Shown: piece after piece, positions 15,585 to 23,644 of the stretch
Numbering within the stretch: the first letter of the stretch is position 1
Layout: each line of letters begins with the position of its first letter
Assembly: GCA_934746785.1 (NCBI GenBank)
Contig: CAKVFO010000030.1
Coordinates: forward strand, 1-26,749
Reading direction: 5' to 3'
DNA: 26,749 bases
Source: an uncultured Clostridium sp.
GTDB lineage: Bacteria; Bacillota; Clostridia; Clostridiales; Clostridiaceae
The notes under the pieces: model-generated
Databases searched by the model: none
The model's input: only the letters and a program-made list of their open reading frames with translations
Told to the model about the DNA's origin: nothing
Program-made: the position numbers and the translations under genes

Positions 15585-17747
15585 CTATTCTATTAAATTT
15601 TTCATTTCTGACGCTATTTCAGGTTTGTTCTCTTTTAAAACATTATATTGCTTACGTCTATGTTCCATTATATGTTCATAGATTTCAGGATTTTTCTTTT
15701 TTAACAGCTTTTCATATTTTTTCCTTTTTTCAACATACCTATTATAAGCTTCAATATTTTCTTTTCTCATCCTTCTCCAAAGTTTAACTCTATGTTCCAT
15801 TATATTAGCTTCTACATCATCAACTGGCTGTCCAAGCCTTGCAGCTATTTCATTTAGATGTCTTTCTAAATGTTCTAAAAGTTTATCTTGATCAAAGCAC
15901 CCTAAATGTTTCCAAGTTCTCGTTTTTAAATCAATGTCTATTTCTGGTGTTAACTGTTCTGTAATCTTTGTAAAATTCTTAATTATTTCTTTTACATGCC
16001 TTTCCATTTGTTCTTCAGCATCATCACCAAAAGCCCATTCAAATTCTTCTACAATTTCCTCTTGTATCATTAAAGCTTTACTTTTCTCTTGAATTTCTCC
16101 ATCTACTGGATAAGGTGGCAGCATACCTGCTTCCATAAGGGCAGATTTTATATTCTTTCTTACTACCCCTTCTTCAATTAAATAGCCAAGATCTAACTTC
16201 CTAAGTTCATCATTTAGTTCTCCAATATGTTCTGTAATATAGAATTGTATATTGTTTTCTTTACATTTCTTATATAAAATCTCTAACCTTTCAGCAGCTG
16301 TAGTATCAATACTTGAAATACCACCAGCATCGATAATAATAACCTTTGTATTTTCTTTTACAGCACTTTCAATATCATTTTGAAAAGTATTTACATTAGC
16401 AAAGAATAAGCTGCCGCTAAATCTATAGATAAGTGTATCTGTAATTTCTTTAGCATCACGATTTCTTTTTAAATCATAAAATGCATCTTTACCTGGAATA
16501 ACTCCTAAAAAACTTCTTGGCGGCACTGCTGATTTTAATACCATTGCTCCAAAGGACAATAACACTCCTATTACAACTCCATAAATTGTTCCTAAAATTA
16601 AAACTCCAAAGAAAGCTCCCATAAATATAAAGAACTCTGTTTTATTTATCTTATAAAGTTTTCTAGCTAAATGAAATTCTAAAACTCCTATTAAAGCTGA
16701 AATTACAATAGCTGTCAAAACTGGCACTGGAAGATAACCTATAAAATCTGTAGCAAATAGCAAAACCATTGCCATTACAATTGAAGCTGTTATAGAAACA
16801 ACCTTTGTTCTTCCACCATACTGTTCACTCATTACTGTTCTTGAAACACTTCCATTTACAGGACAGCACCCAACAATTGCAGATGATAAATTGCTTAATG
16901 AGAAAGCAAGTATCTCCCTATTTTCGTTTATTTTATAATTATTTTTTATAGCAAAACTTGTTTCTGCAAGTAAAGATTCTGCAAGTATAACAACTGCAAT
17001 AGGTAAACTTAACATAAATCCATCTTTAAAATGAATAGCTGTAAAATTTGGTATGACTATATTAGGTAATCCTCTATTAACTTGTGATAAAAGAGCTACT
17101 CCATATTCATCAACATGGAATATAATTGTACTTAAAGCTCCTAAAATCATAACAACTAAGCTCATAGGAAACTTTGGAACAAGCTTTTTAGAAATCATTA
17201 TAACAGCCAATGATAAAACACCCATTAAAAGTGATAAATAGTTTATGTTCATCAAAGCTTTTAATATATGTTCAGCTAGCTCAAAAAGTTCTCCGCTTCC
17301 TGCATTAGATCCTAATATTTTAGGAACCTGCATTAATATTATAGTTGTACCAATACCAGTTATAAATCCTCCCATAACAGGACTTGAAATATAATTTACA
17401 AGTCTTCCAGCTTTAAATATATAAAATATAAATAGCCATATGGCAGTATAAAAGGTTAATATAGGAATCATATTAACTGCTGCTCTGCTGCCTTCTGTTA
17501 TTTCTAAAGATAGTAAGACTCCTCCCATTAAAGCTGCTGGTGCTGCATCCACTCCAAAGATAAACTGAGGAGATGATGACACTAATGCAAATATCAAAAT
17601 AGGAAGCACTGAGCCATAAAGTCCATATACTGCTGGCAGACCTGCAATCTGTGCATATCCCATTCCTATTGGTATAGAAATAGCTGCAATCATAATTCCT
17701 ACAAAAACATCTTTAAATAATATTTTTGTATTTAGTCTCTTCCTCAT
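15585..17747 (-). CDS. SulP-family anion transporter with STAS domain and charged C-terminal extension
   Basis: A 720-residue inner-membrane anion transporter of the SulP/SLC26 family; family members carry sulfate, bicarbonate or other anions, usually by symport or exchange. Residues about 10-420 form the transport domain (IPIGMGYAQIAGLPAVYGLYG near the start, then FGVDAAPAALMGG and CPVNGSVSRT). A STAS domain follows (about 435-550), with IIIDAGGISSIDTTAAERLEI in the expected place. Residues about 560-720 are a highly charged helical extension containing HLERHLNEIAARLG and repeated EHRxKxW/Y motifs; this is not part of standard SulP proteins. The substrate cannot be read. No partner genes such as carbonic anhydrase or sulfate reduction genes lie nearby. 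Start ATG with GAGGTG upstream; consensus promoter at 17783-17811. Confidence 0.9.
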   Translation of the reverse strand: MRKRLNTKILFKDVFVGIMIAAISIPIGMGYAQIAGLPAVYGLYGSVLPILIFALVSSSPQFIFGVDAAPAALMGGVLLSLEITEGSRAAVNMIPILTFYTAIWLFIFYIFKAGRLVNYISSPVMGGFITGIGTTIILMQVPKILGSNAGSGELFELAEHILKALMNINYLSLLMGVLSLAVIMISKKLVPKFPMSLVVMILGALSTIIFHVDEYGVALLSQVNRGLPNIVIPNFTAIHFKDGFMLSLPIAVVILAESLLAETSFAIKNNYKINENREILAFSLSNLSSAIVGCCPVNGSVSRTVMSEQYGGRTKVVSITASIVMAMVLLFATDFIGYLPVPVLTAIVISALIGVLEFHLARKLYKINKTEFFIFMGAFFGVLILGTIYGVVIGVLLSFGAMVLKSAVPPRSFLGVIPGKDAFYDLKRNRDAKEITDTLIYRFSGSLFFANVNTFQNDIESAVKENTKVIIIDAGGISSIDTTAAERLEILYKKCKENNIQFYITEHIGELNDELRKLDLGYLIEEGVVRKNIKSALMEAGMLPPYPVDGEIQEKSKALMIQEEIVEEFEWAFGDDAEEQMERHVKEIIKNFTKITEQLTPEIDIDLKTRTWKHLGCFDQDKLLEHLERHLNEIAARLGQPVDDVEANIMEHRVKLWRRMRKENIEAYNRYVEKRKKYEKLLKKKNPEIYEHIMEHRRKQYNVLKENKPEIASEMKNLIE

Positions 17748-17782
17748 AACACACCTCTTTTGTTTTGTATATTAATTACTAC

Positions 17783-17811
17783 ATAATACCTATAGTTTTT
17801 AAACATGTCAA
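17783..17811 (-). promoter_or_regulatory. Sigma-A promoter of the SulP transporter gene
   Basis: On the minus strand TTGACA (17806-17811), 17-base spacer and TATTAT (17783-17788), about 36 bases before the ATG. It overlaps the space just after the stop codon of the preceding 100-residue gene, so SulP has its own promoter. Confidence 0.78.
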
Positions 17812-17821
17812 TCACATTCTT

Positions 17822-18124
17822 TTATATACGAAATCCACAATAATGACCTTCATATACTTTATCTAAATGTAACTTTAAATTTCTTCCATTATAACTATAA
17901 TTTGAATCTATTGTATCTATGGGATTTATGCATATACTTTTCATTAATTTCTTATCACTTATTAATTTTTCTTCAAAATCTTTTCTATGCCTGCCTATAT
18001 TGAGTTTAGTATTTTCATCCTTTGACATAAGATAACCAGAATATTTTCTATACATAGTTTCAATCTCAACATATAGTCTCTTATCCTCCTTGTTTAATAA
18101 CTTAATTATCATTTTACCCTTCAT
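17822..18124 (-). CDS. Uncharacterised 100-residue protein
   Basis: Not recognised. A small, basic, soluble protein; visible features are MIIKLLNKEDKRLYVEIETM near the start and HLDKVYEGHYCGFRI at the end. The ATG at 18124 is chosen because GGGG lies eight bases upstream; a TTG two codons earlier and an ATG five codons later (after AAGGG, four bases) are alternatives. No terminator is visible before the SulP promoter, which abuts its stop. It is separated from the Ada-like gene upstream by about 95 bases and may share its transcript. Confidence 0.62.
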   Translation of the reverse strand: MKGKMIIKLLNKEDKRLYVEIETMYRKYSGYLMSKDENTKLNIGRHRKDFEEKLISDKKLMKSICINPIDTIDSNYSYNGRNLKLHLDKVYEGHYCGFRI

Positions 18125-18218
18125 TAACAAAACCCCACATAATTATTACTCTTTATTATTATGTTTATTTTTGATGTAAAATAACAGTTTTCTTAAAAAT
18201 CAATAGAATTCTATTTTA

Positions 18219-18485
18219 TTACTTCTTTAAATTCTCTTCTTTCCATCTTTGATATTCCTTAGGCATACATTTAGCACATGGTCTATATCCTGCCTCTATT
18301 GCTGTTTTCTCATCTAAAAAAAATACTCTATATTTGATATACTGACCTTTTGCAATATATCTTGATGCTGAAGGGCAATCTAACTTCCCATATATTTTTA
18401 ACTTTTTATGGCCTCCTAAAGTTCCTTTAACTTTACTTTCATATTCCTTTCCTTCTGAGTTAATTAAACGATAAGTCCTCTCCAT
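18219..18485 (-). CDS. Stand-alone Ada-type metal-binding domain protein
   Basis: An 88-residue protein that matches the small zinc-binding domain found at the N-terminus of the Ada methylation-repair protein. The best match is AGYRPCAKCMP (Cys70 and Cys73), the equivalent of Ada's 'AGFRPCKRCRP', with Cys37 in GKLDCPSASRYI as a further ligand. Ada uses four cysteines; here only three are visible, so His26 or another residue may supply the fourth, or metal binding differs. There is no DNA-binding AraC domain and no methyltransferase domain. The role is unknown; a DNA- or metal-binding accessory is possible. Start ATG with AAGGAG ten bases upstream. Confidence 0.78.
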   Translation of the reverse strand: MERTYRLINSEGKEYESKVKGTLGGHKKLKIYGKLDCPSASRYIAKGQYIKYRVFFLDEKTAIEAGYRPCAKCMPKEYQRWKEENLKK

Positions 18486-18599
18486 ACAAAATTCTCCTTT
18501 TATATTTAAAATTTATTATTACAATTATATATGCTTTATCAAATATTTTAAAGTTTTCGTTTTAAGAGAGTAACACAGTACTTATTTTCAAAAAACTTT

Positions 18600-18635
18600 G
18601 AGCAGCATGTTTTAATTAAATTTAACATGCTGCTC
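18600..18635. terminator. Hairpin terminator downstream of the opine dehydrogenase remnant
   Basis: A perfect 12-bp stem, GAGCAGCATGTT (18600-18611) with AACATGCTGCTC (18624-18635). On the minus strand it is followed by CAAAGTTTTTTG, a T-run four bases further on. It closes the transcript of the remnant dehydrogenase and methyltransferase genes. The gap 18486-18675 holds nothing else notable. Confidence 0.75.
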
Positions 18636-18675
18636 TTAATTCTAAAAATTTATTTCTTACATTTTTATATTATTA

Positions 18676-19231
18676 TTACATCTCATAAACTTTTTCTATT
18701 TCTTCTTTTGAATAGTCCAACTTAAAATAAGAAATTTTCTTTATATTTTACTCCCCTATGATAATCTTTAAACATGCAATAAATTCTTGCTGTATGAATT
18801 ATTTGATTAGATGGTGAAAATGTTACATCTAAATAGCTCGATAAAGGAATACATGGCAGATCAAACAATTCTCCTGCTAATTCACAAATCTTTATACTAT
18901 AATCTTCTGGTATAGAACCAATGTAAATTTCCGATTTTCCACCTAAAGCATAAACTGAATGGCCATATTCTTTTAAGCTAGCCACACTATGTACTCTCTG
19001 AAGGCCAAATAAAACAGCGCCTTTTTCTATTACTTCATGAAAGGCAAATTCTGCTCCGCCACTTCCTGGTACTATCCCTATATACTGTCCTTCTTTTACA
19101 TATGGACTTATCATAGAAGCTATTTTAGGAAAACAGTGTGCAGGAGTTGTAACCCATACTAAATCCTTATTTAATACTGCTTCTTCAATATTATCAGTAA
19201 TATTTGATTTATATCCCCCTTTTCCTGACAA
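18676..19231 (-). pseudogene. Remnant of an octopine/nopaline (opine) dehydrogenase-family gene
   Basis: The frame ending at 18722 gives 169 residues that match the middle of NAD(P)-dependent opine-type dehydrogenases: DLVWVTTPAHCFPKIA, GIVPGSGGAEFAF, FGLQRVHSVASLKEYG and the catalytic-domain segment PSNQIIHTARIY. The N-terminal Rossmann glycine motif is missing: the frame begins abruptly with TTG, has no ribosome binding site, and starts five bases past the stop of the methyltransferase. After the stop at 18722, the next frame gives LDYSKEEIEKVYEM and a stop at 18676, which looks like the original C-terminus. So both the 5' part and a stretch before the C-terminus have been lost. Full-length relatives are around 350 residues. 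It could be translated as a fragment, but is almost surely inactive. Confidence 0.75.
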
Positions 19232-19236
19232 TATAT

Positions 19237-20016
19237 TTATTCTTTTCTTAAAATATCAAGAGTGTGAGCTGCTGCTCCTAAAAGTTCTGGTCTTTCACAT
19301 GTTGCTAAATGATATTCTATAAACATCTTAAAACTTTCTTCATCCATAGCTTTAAGCTCAGGTCTTAAATAATCTGCTGGGCCATCAGCTGAAATAAGCT
19401 TAATTCTCTTAAGACCTCCAGTAGCTTCTGCTATCTTTTCTATATCATCAATTCTTACATAAGAGAATAAATCTTCTGGATTTGATAAAGTTTGAAAATC
19501 TTCTGATAGTTTTCCATTCTTCACAGCCTCTTTAATATTCCCTTGTCTAAAGCAGTAAGTAATAACACTAAATTCATTCATACAATAAGCTATCAATATA
19601 GTTCCACCTTTTTTAGTTACCCTTTTAGCTTCAGTTAAAGCCTTAACCTTATCTTCAAAGGTAAAAAGATGGTACATTGGTCCAAAAATCATAGTAACAT
19701 CAAAATGATTTTCTGGAAATCTAGATAAATCTAAAGCTGTTCCTTGAAATGCCTTAGCACTGCTTCCTTTCGCTTTTAAAGTACCAAGATTATGTTTTAC
19801 AAGTTCAACTGCTGTTACATCATAACCTTCATTTGCAAGAGCTACTGAATATCGTCCTGTACCTGCTCCAACATCTAAAAGTTTAGCACTTTTATCTTCA
19901 CCTAAATACTCATGTATATATTTCATAGAAGTTATATATTCAACTTGACCGTGTCTTCTAGTTAATCTTTTATCTTCACAAAATTTCATATAATAATCAT
20001 TTAATAAATCTGCCAT
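19237..20016 (-). CDS. Class I SAM-dependent methyltransferase
   Basis: A 259-residue methyltransferase with the Rossmann-like SAM-binding motif DVGAGTG (residues 48-54), the acidic residue after strand 2 (VTAVEL), an intermediate TALDLSRFPENHFDV segment and a post-I loop FGPMYHLF, all usual for UbiE/Methyltransf_11-type enzymes. The C-terminal third (about 165-259) probably caps the substrate site. The substrate is unknown. GGGAG lies ten bases before the ATG, and a promoter is visible upstream. Its neighbour downstream is the opine dehydrogenase remnant, five bases after its stop, so the two were probably an operon before the second was deleted. Confidence 0.87.
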   Translation of the reverse strand: MADLLNDYYMKFCEDKRLTRRHGQVEYITSMKYIHEYLGEDKSAKLLDVGAGTGRYSVALANEGYDVTAVELVKHNLGTLKAKGSSAKAFQGTALDLSRFPENHFDVTMIFGPMYHLFTFEDKVKALTEAKRVTKKGGTILIAYCMNEFSVITYCFRQGNIKEAVKNGKLSEDFQTLSNPEDLFSYVRIDDIEKIAEATGGLKRIKLISADGPADYLRPELKAMDEESFKMFIEYHLATCERPELLGAAAHTLDILRKE

Positions 20017-20058
20017 TTTTTCTTATGCTCCCAATCTATTTTCATATTTCATCTACTT

Positions 20059-20088
20059 ATTATATAAATTATAAACAAGTATTGTCTA
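20059..20088 (-). promoter_or_regulatory. Probable promoter of the methyltransferase gene
   Basis: On the minus strand TAGACA (20083-20088), an 18-base spacer and TATAAT (20059-20064), about 40 bases before the start codon. Confidence 0.5.
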
Positions 20089-20122
20089 TCTATTTTTACA
20101 AATTAATAAAATTAACTATTTT

Positions 20123-20617
20123 CTACAAACTAAACAGCATAACTAAAATTCCTGTAAGAAAACATATTGGAATTCCTATAAACATACCTTTTAAACTTTC
20201 TTTTATATGAAAAACATAATTATGATATTCATCTTCCATATCCTCTGTTCCTGGTATAATTATTCTCTTACTATGGCAAAAACATATATAGTCTAATATA
20301 AAAGCATCATACCAATCTACAATTGTCCATAATAAATAACTAGTTAAAAAGCCTCTAAGAAAAGTTTTTTCTTTATTTATAAGTATAAGGAATGCTGCAA
20401 GAATTATAGCAAAAAAAATTGATACTGTTACTTTCTTTATTATTGTACTTCTTGAACCCTTTGTTTGTTTATCAGTAATTAATCCTAATTCTTTTACCCT
20501 TTCAATTATTGCAGGAGGATAATTATAAATCTGACCTAACGGATTTTTTAAAACTACAGGCACAATAATTAAAGTAAACAATAAACATAATGCTATTGAT
20601 TCAATTAGTATAATCAT
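20123..20617 (-). CDS. Small integral membrane protein of unknown function
   Basis: A 164-residue protein with four hydrophobic segments: about 2-25 (IILIESIALCLLFTLIIVPV), 62-82 (VSIFFAIILAAFLILI), 90-110 (GFLTSYLLWTIVDWYDAFIL) and 145-164 (GMFIGIPICFLTGILVMLF). A polar loop (IIIPGTEDMEDEYHNYVFHIKESL) precedes the last helix, and WYDAF with a nearby Cys-His (ICFCHSK) could be a functional centre. The start is ATG at 20617 because AGGAG sits eight bases upstream; the GTG three codons earlier overlaps that site. An extended -10 (TGGTATAAT on the minus strand, 20670-20675) lies upstream. It is a single gene, and I do not recognise the family. Confidence 0.75.
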   Translation of the reverse strand: MIILIESIALCLLFTLIIVPVVLKNPLGQIYNYPPAIIERVKELGLITDKQTKGSRSTIIKKVTVSIFFAIILAAFLILINKEKTFLRGFLTSYLLWTIVDWYDAFILDYICFCHSKRIIIPGTEDMEDEYHNYVFHIKESLKGMFIGIPICFLTGILVMLFSL

Positions 20618-20711
20618 CTCACTCACTCCTTTACATATCTTACTTTATTCATATACATGCTTTTAGTTAATTATACCATTTGTTTATACTTATCCGAATA
20701 ATTATTAAATT

Positions 20712-21908
20712 TTATTGATATAGATAAAGACTACTCCAAAGTTTAAATTCATCTTCTTTAGAATTTTTAATTGTCTTACATTCATCATTAAAAACAAAAA
20801 CTTCTTTATTATCTTCTTTATACTCATTCCACTTTACAGGTATATTACCATTTGGATCTCCTGTCTTTATAAAATTAACAAAGGAATTATGAGTATATTC
20901 ATGTATCTTCATCTTTCTCTTTTTAGATGTAAAGTCATGAAGTCTTGCCATTTCACCCTTCCAAGTATCAAGTGCTGGACATATATCTGTCCCATGAATA
21001 GAATTTAATCTCAATATTTTTTCTATACCTGTTTCAAAATCAAAGCGATAAGAATATACTGTATTATATTTACTTTGATTTAAACAGCATCTCATTGTAT
21101 CTATTAAGAACATCCTATCTGTGGCAATTTCATTCATTGCATCTTTTTCTTTCTTATCTCCATAAACCTTTTTAAAATCATCAAAATATTCTAAATAATT
21201 ATTATATTCCAGCATAGCATTAAGTTCTTCCCAACTTCTTGGTACTATCTTTAATCTATAAAATAATCTTCCATCATCTTTACAGGTACCAAACATACAT
21301 TTTATATCCTTAGAAACACCTTTTTCTAAGGCTTCCCATGGCTTTTCTGGCACTAAGTCATCTATCACTGGTCCTGGTATAAGTATACCTGGATAAAATT
21401 TATTATTTTCAAATACCAATTTAGTTCCTGCTGCTAATTCTTCTACTGACATTTCTCTAAGCTTTGAAATATTTTCTTTATCCAACTTTAATCCCTTTAA
21501 GTATAGCTCATTATTTAATTTATGAGTTTTACCTTTATCAGCAAAGCTCTCTAAATCATATTCTGGATTAGAACTTCCCCCAATGTGATTTGCTCCACCG
21601 TATATCCACACAAACACAGGAGCTTTTTCTGCTTTTTTTGGTGACCATACATTTAAATAAAGGCAGTCTTCACTTTCATCTCCATTTTTCTCTTTAGTTT
21701 TTTTAGGTCTTGATGCAAAAAAATTACATGGTTTTGCACTCATTTTCTTACATTCTTTAACTTCTGACCATGGCTCTGGTTCCATAGCTCTTTTAAATCT
21801 TAATTCTCCTATTGGAGGCTTTGCAAATGGTATTCCAAAACACTTAAATATACCATTTTCAACAAAGCCTTCAACCTGTCCATATTTAGTTTGTCTTATG
21901 TTTTTCAT
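20712..21908 (-). pseudogene. Type-B carboxylesterase with the nucleophile region deleted in frame
   Basis: An intact frame of 398 residues that is clearly a carboxylesterase type B protein: TKYGQVEGFVENGIFKCFGI, SEDCLYLNVWSP, the oxyanion region FVWIYGGANHIGG, and the late catalytic-His-like segment SIHGTDICPALDTW. Family members are about 480-550 residues. After NPEYDLESFADKG (near residue 126, nt about 21531) the sequence jumps directly to THKLNNELYLKGL, skipping the segment that normally carries strand 5, the GESAGG nucleophile elbow and the following helices, about 100 residues. No other GxSxG motif is present, so hydrolysis should be impossible. The frame is kept across the join. The start is taken as ATG at 21908; a TTG at 21917 with AAGGG three bases upstream is an alternative. 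It may be expressed as a dead protein. Confidence 0.8.
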
Positions 21909-22162
21909 AATTCTCAAATACCCTTCTTCTTTTCCAGCTTGTCATTTAACTTAATAATTATTTATAAATCACACATACCTAACTCTTTTATATTTATACC
22001 ATTATGTAATTATACCCAAAAAACACCTATAACTCAATACATACATATCTATGAATAGATACAAATTCCTTAAATTTATAGTATCCAACAATATAGGAAG
22101 AACATCTTACAAACACAATAACAATAGTTAAAATAAAAGAAAAATACACTTACTTCACAAGG

Positions 22163-22522
22163 TTAAGCAATCTTTTGCTTTCTTCCAAAGCTTTTATAAA
22201 GCATAAGCATAATAACAATCGATATTACTCCCACACCCCCAATTATATATGGAAAAAGAACTATCCGTCCAAATATATTAAAATCTGTATACATATTTAA
22301 TATATATCCACAAGTGCCTTGGAAGGTAACTAACTTAGGAAATACTTCTAATTTTATATCATTATTTATTGACTGAAACTTATTTGCTATTTCATTGCCA
22401 TCATTTTTACGAAAACATCCACAATACACATTCAAAAAATATTTTTCCTTTGAAGATTCTTCAGTATCATAACTTTTTCTCCATAACTCTTCTATATCAT
22501 TTTTAGTATAAGAATCACTCAT
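22163..22522 (-). pseudogene. Truncated second copy of the ABC permease
   Basis: A 119-residue frame that is a collapsed copy of the ABC permease just upstream. Its start, MSDSYTKNDIEELW, corresponds to LSDSYSKKDIDKLI of the full gene (near residue 55), and KEKYFLNVYCGCFRKND matches KEEHLLNVYSNCFVKSD. Its end, ADFN/TDFNIFG... to MLMLYKSFGRKQKIA, corresponds to the last helix and tail VYMSFGKKQKIA. The N-terminal first helix and about 190 central residues with most membrane helices are gone. It begins six bases after the full permease's stop, with no ribosome binding site. This is best explained by tandem duplication followed by deletions. The gap 21918-22162 after it holds only A/T-rich sequence and a 7-bp inverted repeat (22046-22061). 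Confidence 0.8.
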
Positions 22523-22528
22523 ATAGTT

Positions 22529-23644
22529 TTAAGCAATTTTCTGTTTCTTTCCAAAACTCATATAAACTATAATCATAACTATAATTGATAAAACAGATAT
22601 AAAGCTTATTACATAAGGATAAGTAACTGCATTTCCTAATATATTAAAATCCGCATATTCCTCTAATATATTTTTTCCACTAAAAATCTCAGCAAAATTA
22701 ATATGAGACCATACATAACCAATAGAACCTGACAATTTAACAAACATAGGTAATAAATATAATGAAATAGGCACTATAAATGATGCAATAATATTTTTAG
22801 TTAATAGTGAAGTTAATGCTATAATTAAACCAAATACTAAAGTTCCTAGATAGCTAAAGGCTAAACTTCCTAAGTAGTATTCATTAATGGATAAATTATA
22901 TATAGACCTTGATATAAAGCTATAGGGTTTATCTCCATTAGGTAATCCAAGATAAATTGTTGATATTAAAAAGACTACAGTAACAAAGGCAAATACTATT
23001 GTTGAATAAATAAATACCGATATTATTTTTGCAGTATTTAACTTAGTTTTTCCATTTTTACTACTTAAATTAATATATGAAACTCTAGTTGAATATTCTT
23101 TAGAAAAAATTCCAGCAAGACCTAAAGTAAGAAGAAGCATCTTCATTATAGCTGCTACATTCAAATCTAATACATTACGGCAATCTCCTATATATAAGCC
23201 TTCTTTTTCAGGTAAAGCTTCTAATAATTCTTTTTGTTTTGTTATACTATTATATTGAAAATCATCTTTCTTATTATTTTCCTCCATATCTGATAACTTT
23301 TCATTTATAAAATCTAATCTATTATCTACACTCTTATCATCACTTTTGACAAAACAATTAGAATATACATTTAGCAAATGTTCCTCTTTTGTAAGTTCTT
23401 CATTATTATTAAGTTTTTCTATCCCTTCATCTATTAATTTATCTATATCTTTTTTGCTATAGCTGTCACTTAAATAATTCTCAGCAATTTCCTGTACTTC
23501 TTCCCTTGATCCAATATCCTCCTTGAACTTTACACACCTTACAATATCAATACCTGCAATAAATATAAATACTGCTAAAGCTGCTATATAAAGTCCCTTA
23601 TTCCTAAAAATCTTTTCAAGTTCAAATTTAATTAGCTCTATCAT
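22529..23644 (-). CDS. ABC transporter permease (ABC-2 type)
   Basis: A 371-residue membrane component for the ATPase encoded just upstream. It has one N-terminal helix (about 14-35), a long mostly hydrophilic external domain (about 36-145, with two cysteines, NVYSNCF and GDCRNV), then about five or six helices (about 150-365), and ends in a basic tail GKKQKIA. This is the layout of ABC-2 permeases, which pair as dimers and export peptides, lipids or drugs. The start is ATG at 23644 (MIELIKFELEKIFRN, the typical permease opening), because GGAGAGGAAT precedes it; an earlier TTG is in the ATPase reading frame region. It overlaps the ATPase gene by 17 bases. The substrate is unknown; regulation by the ECF sigma factor suggests a response to envelope stress or antimicrobial peptides. 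Confidence 0.88.
   Translation of the reverse strand: MIELIKFELEKIFRNKGLYIAALAVFIFIAGIDIVRCVKFKEDIGSREEVQEIAENYLSDSYSKKDIDKLIDEGIEKLNNNEELTKEEHLLNVYSNCFVKSDDKSVDNRLDFINEKLSDMEENNKKDDFQYNSITKQKELLEALPEKEGLYIGDCRNVLDLNVAAIMKMLLLTLGLAGIFSKEYSTRVSYINLSSKNGKTKLNTAKIISVFIYSTIVFAFVTVVFLISTIYLGLPNGDKPYSFISRSIYNLSINEYYLGSLAFSYLGTLVFGLIIALTSLLTKNIIASFIVPISLYLLPMFVKLSGSIGYVWSHINFAEIFSGKNILEEYADFNILGNAVTYPYVISFISVLSIIVMIIVYMSFGKKQKIA

Noticed and set aside
20025..20210. Plus-strand frame of 61 codons in and beside the membrane protein gene
   Set aside because: Composition is that of antisense AT-rich DNA, it lacks a good ribosome binding site, and it overlaps the better-supported gene.
22046..22061. 7-bp inverted repeat TATCTAT-GA-ATAGATA
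   Set aside because: Short and AT-rich; expected by chance in this sequence, with no T-run or nearby start to support a role.
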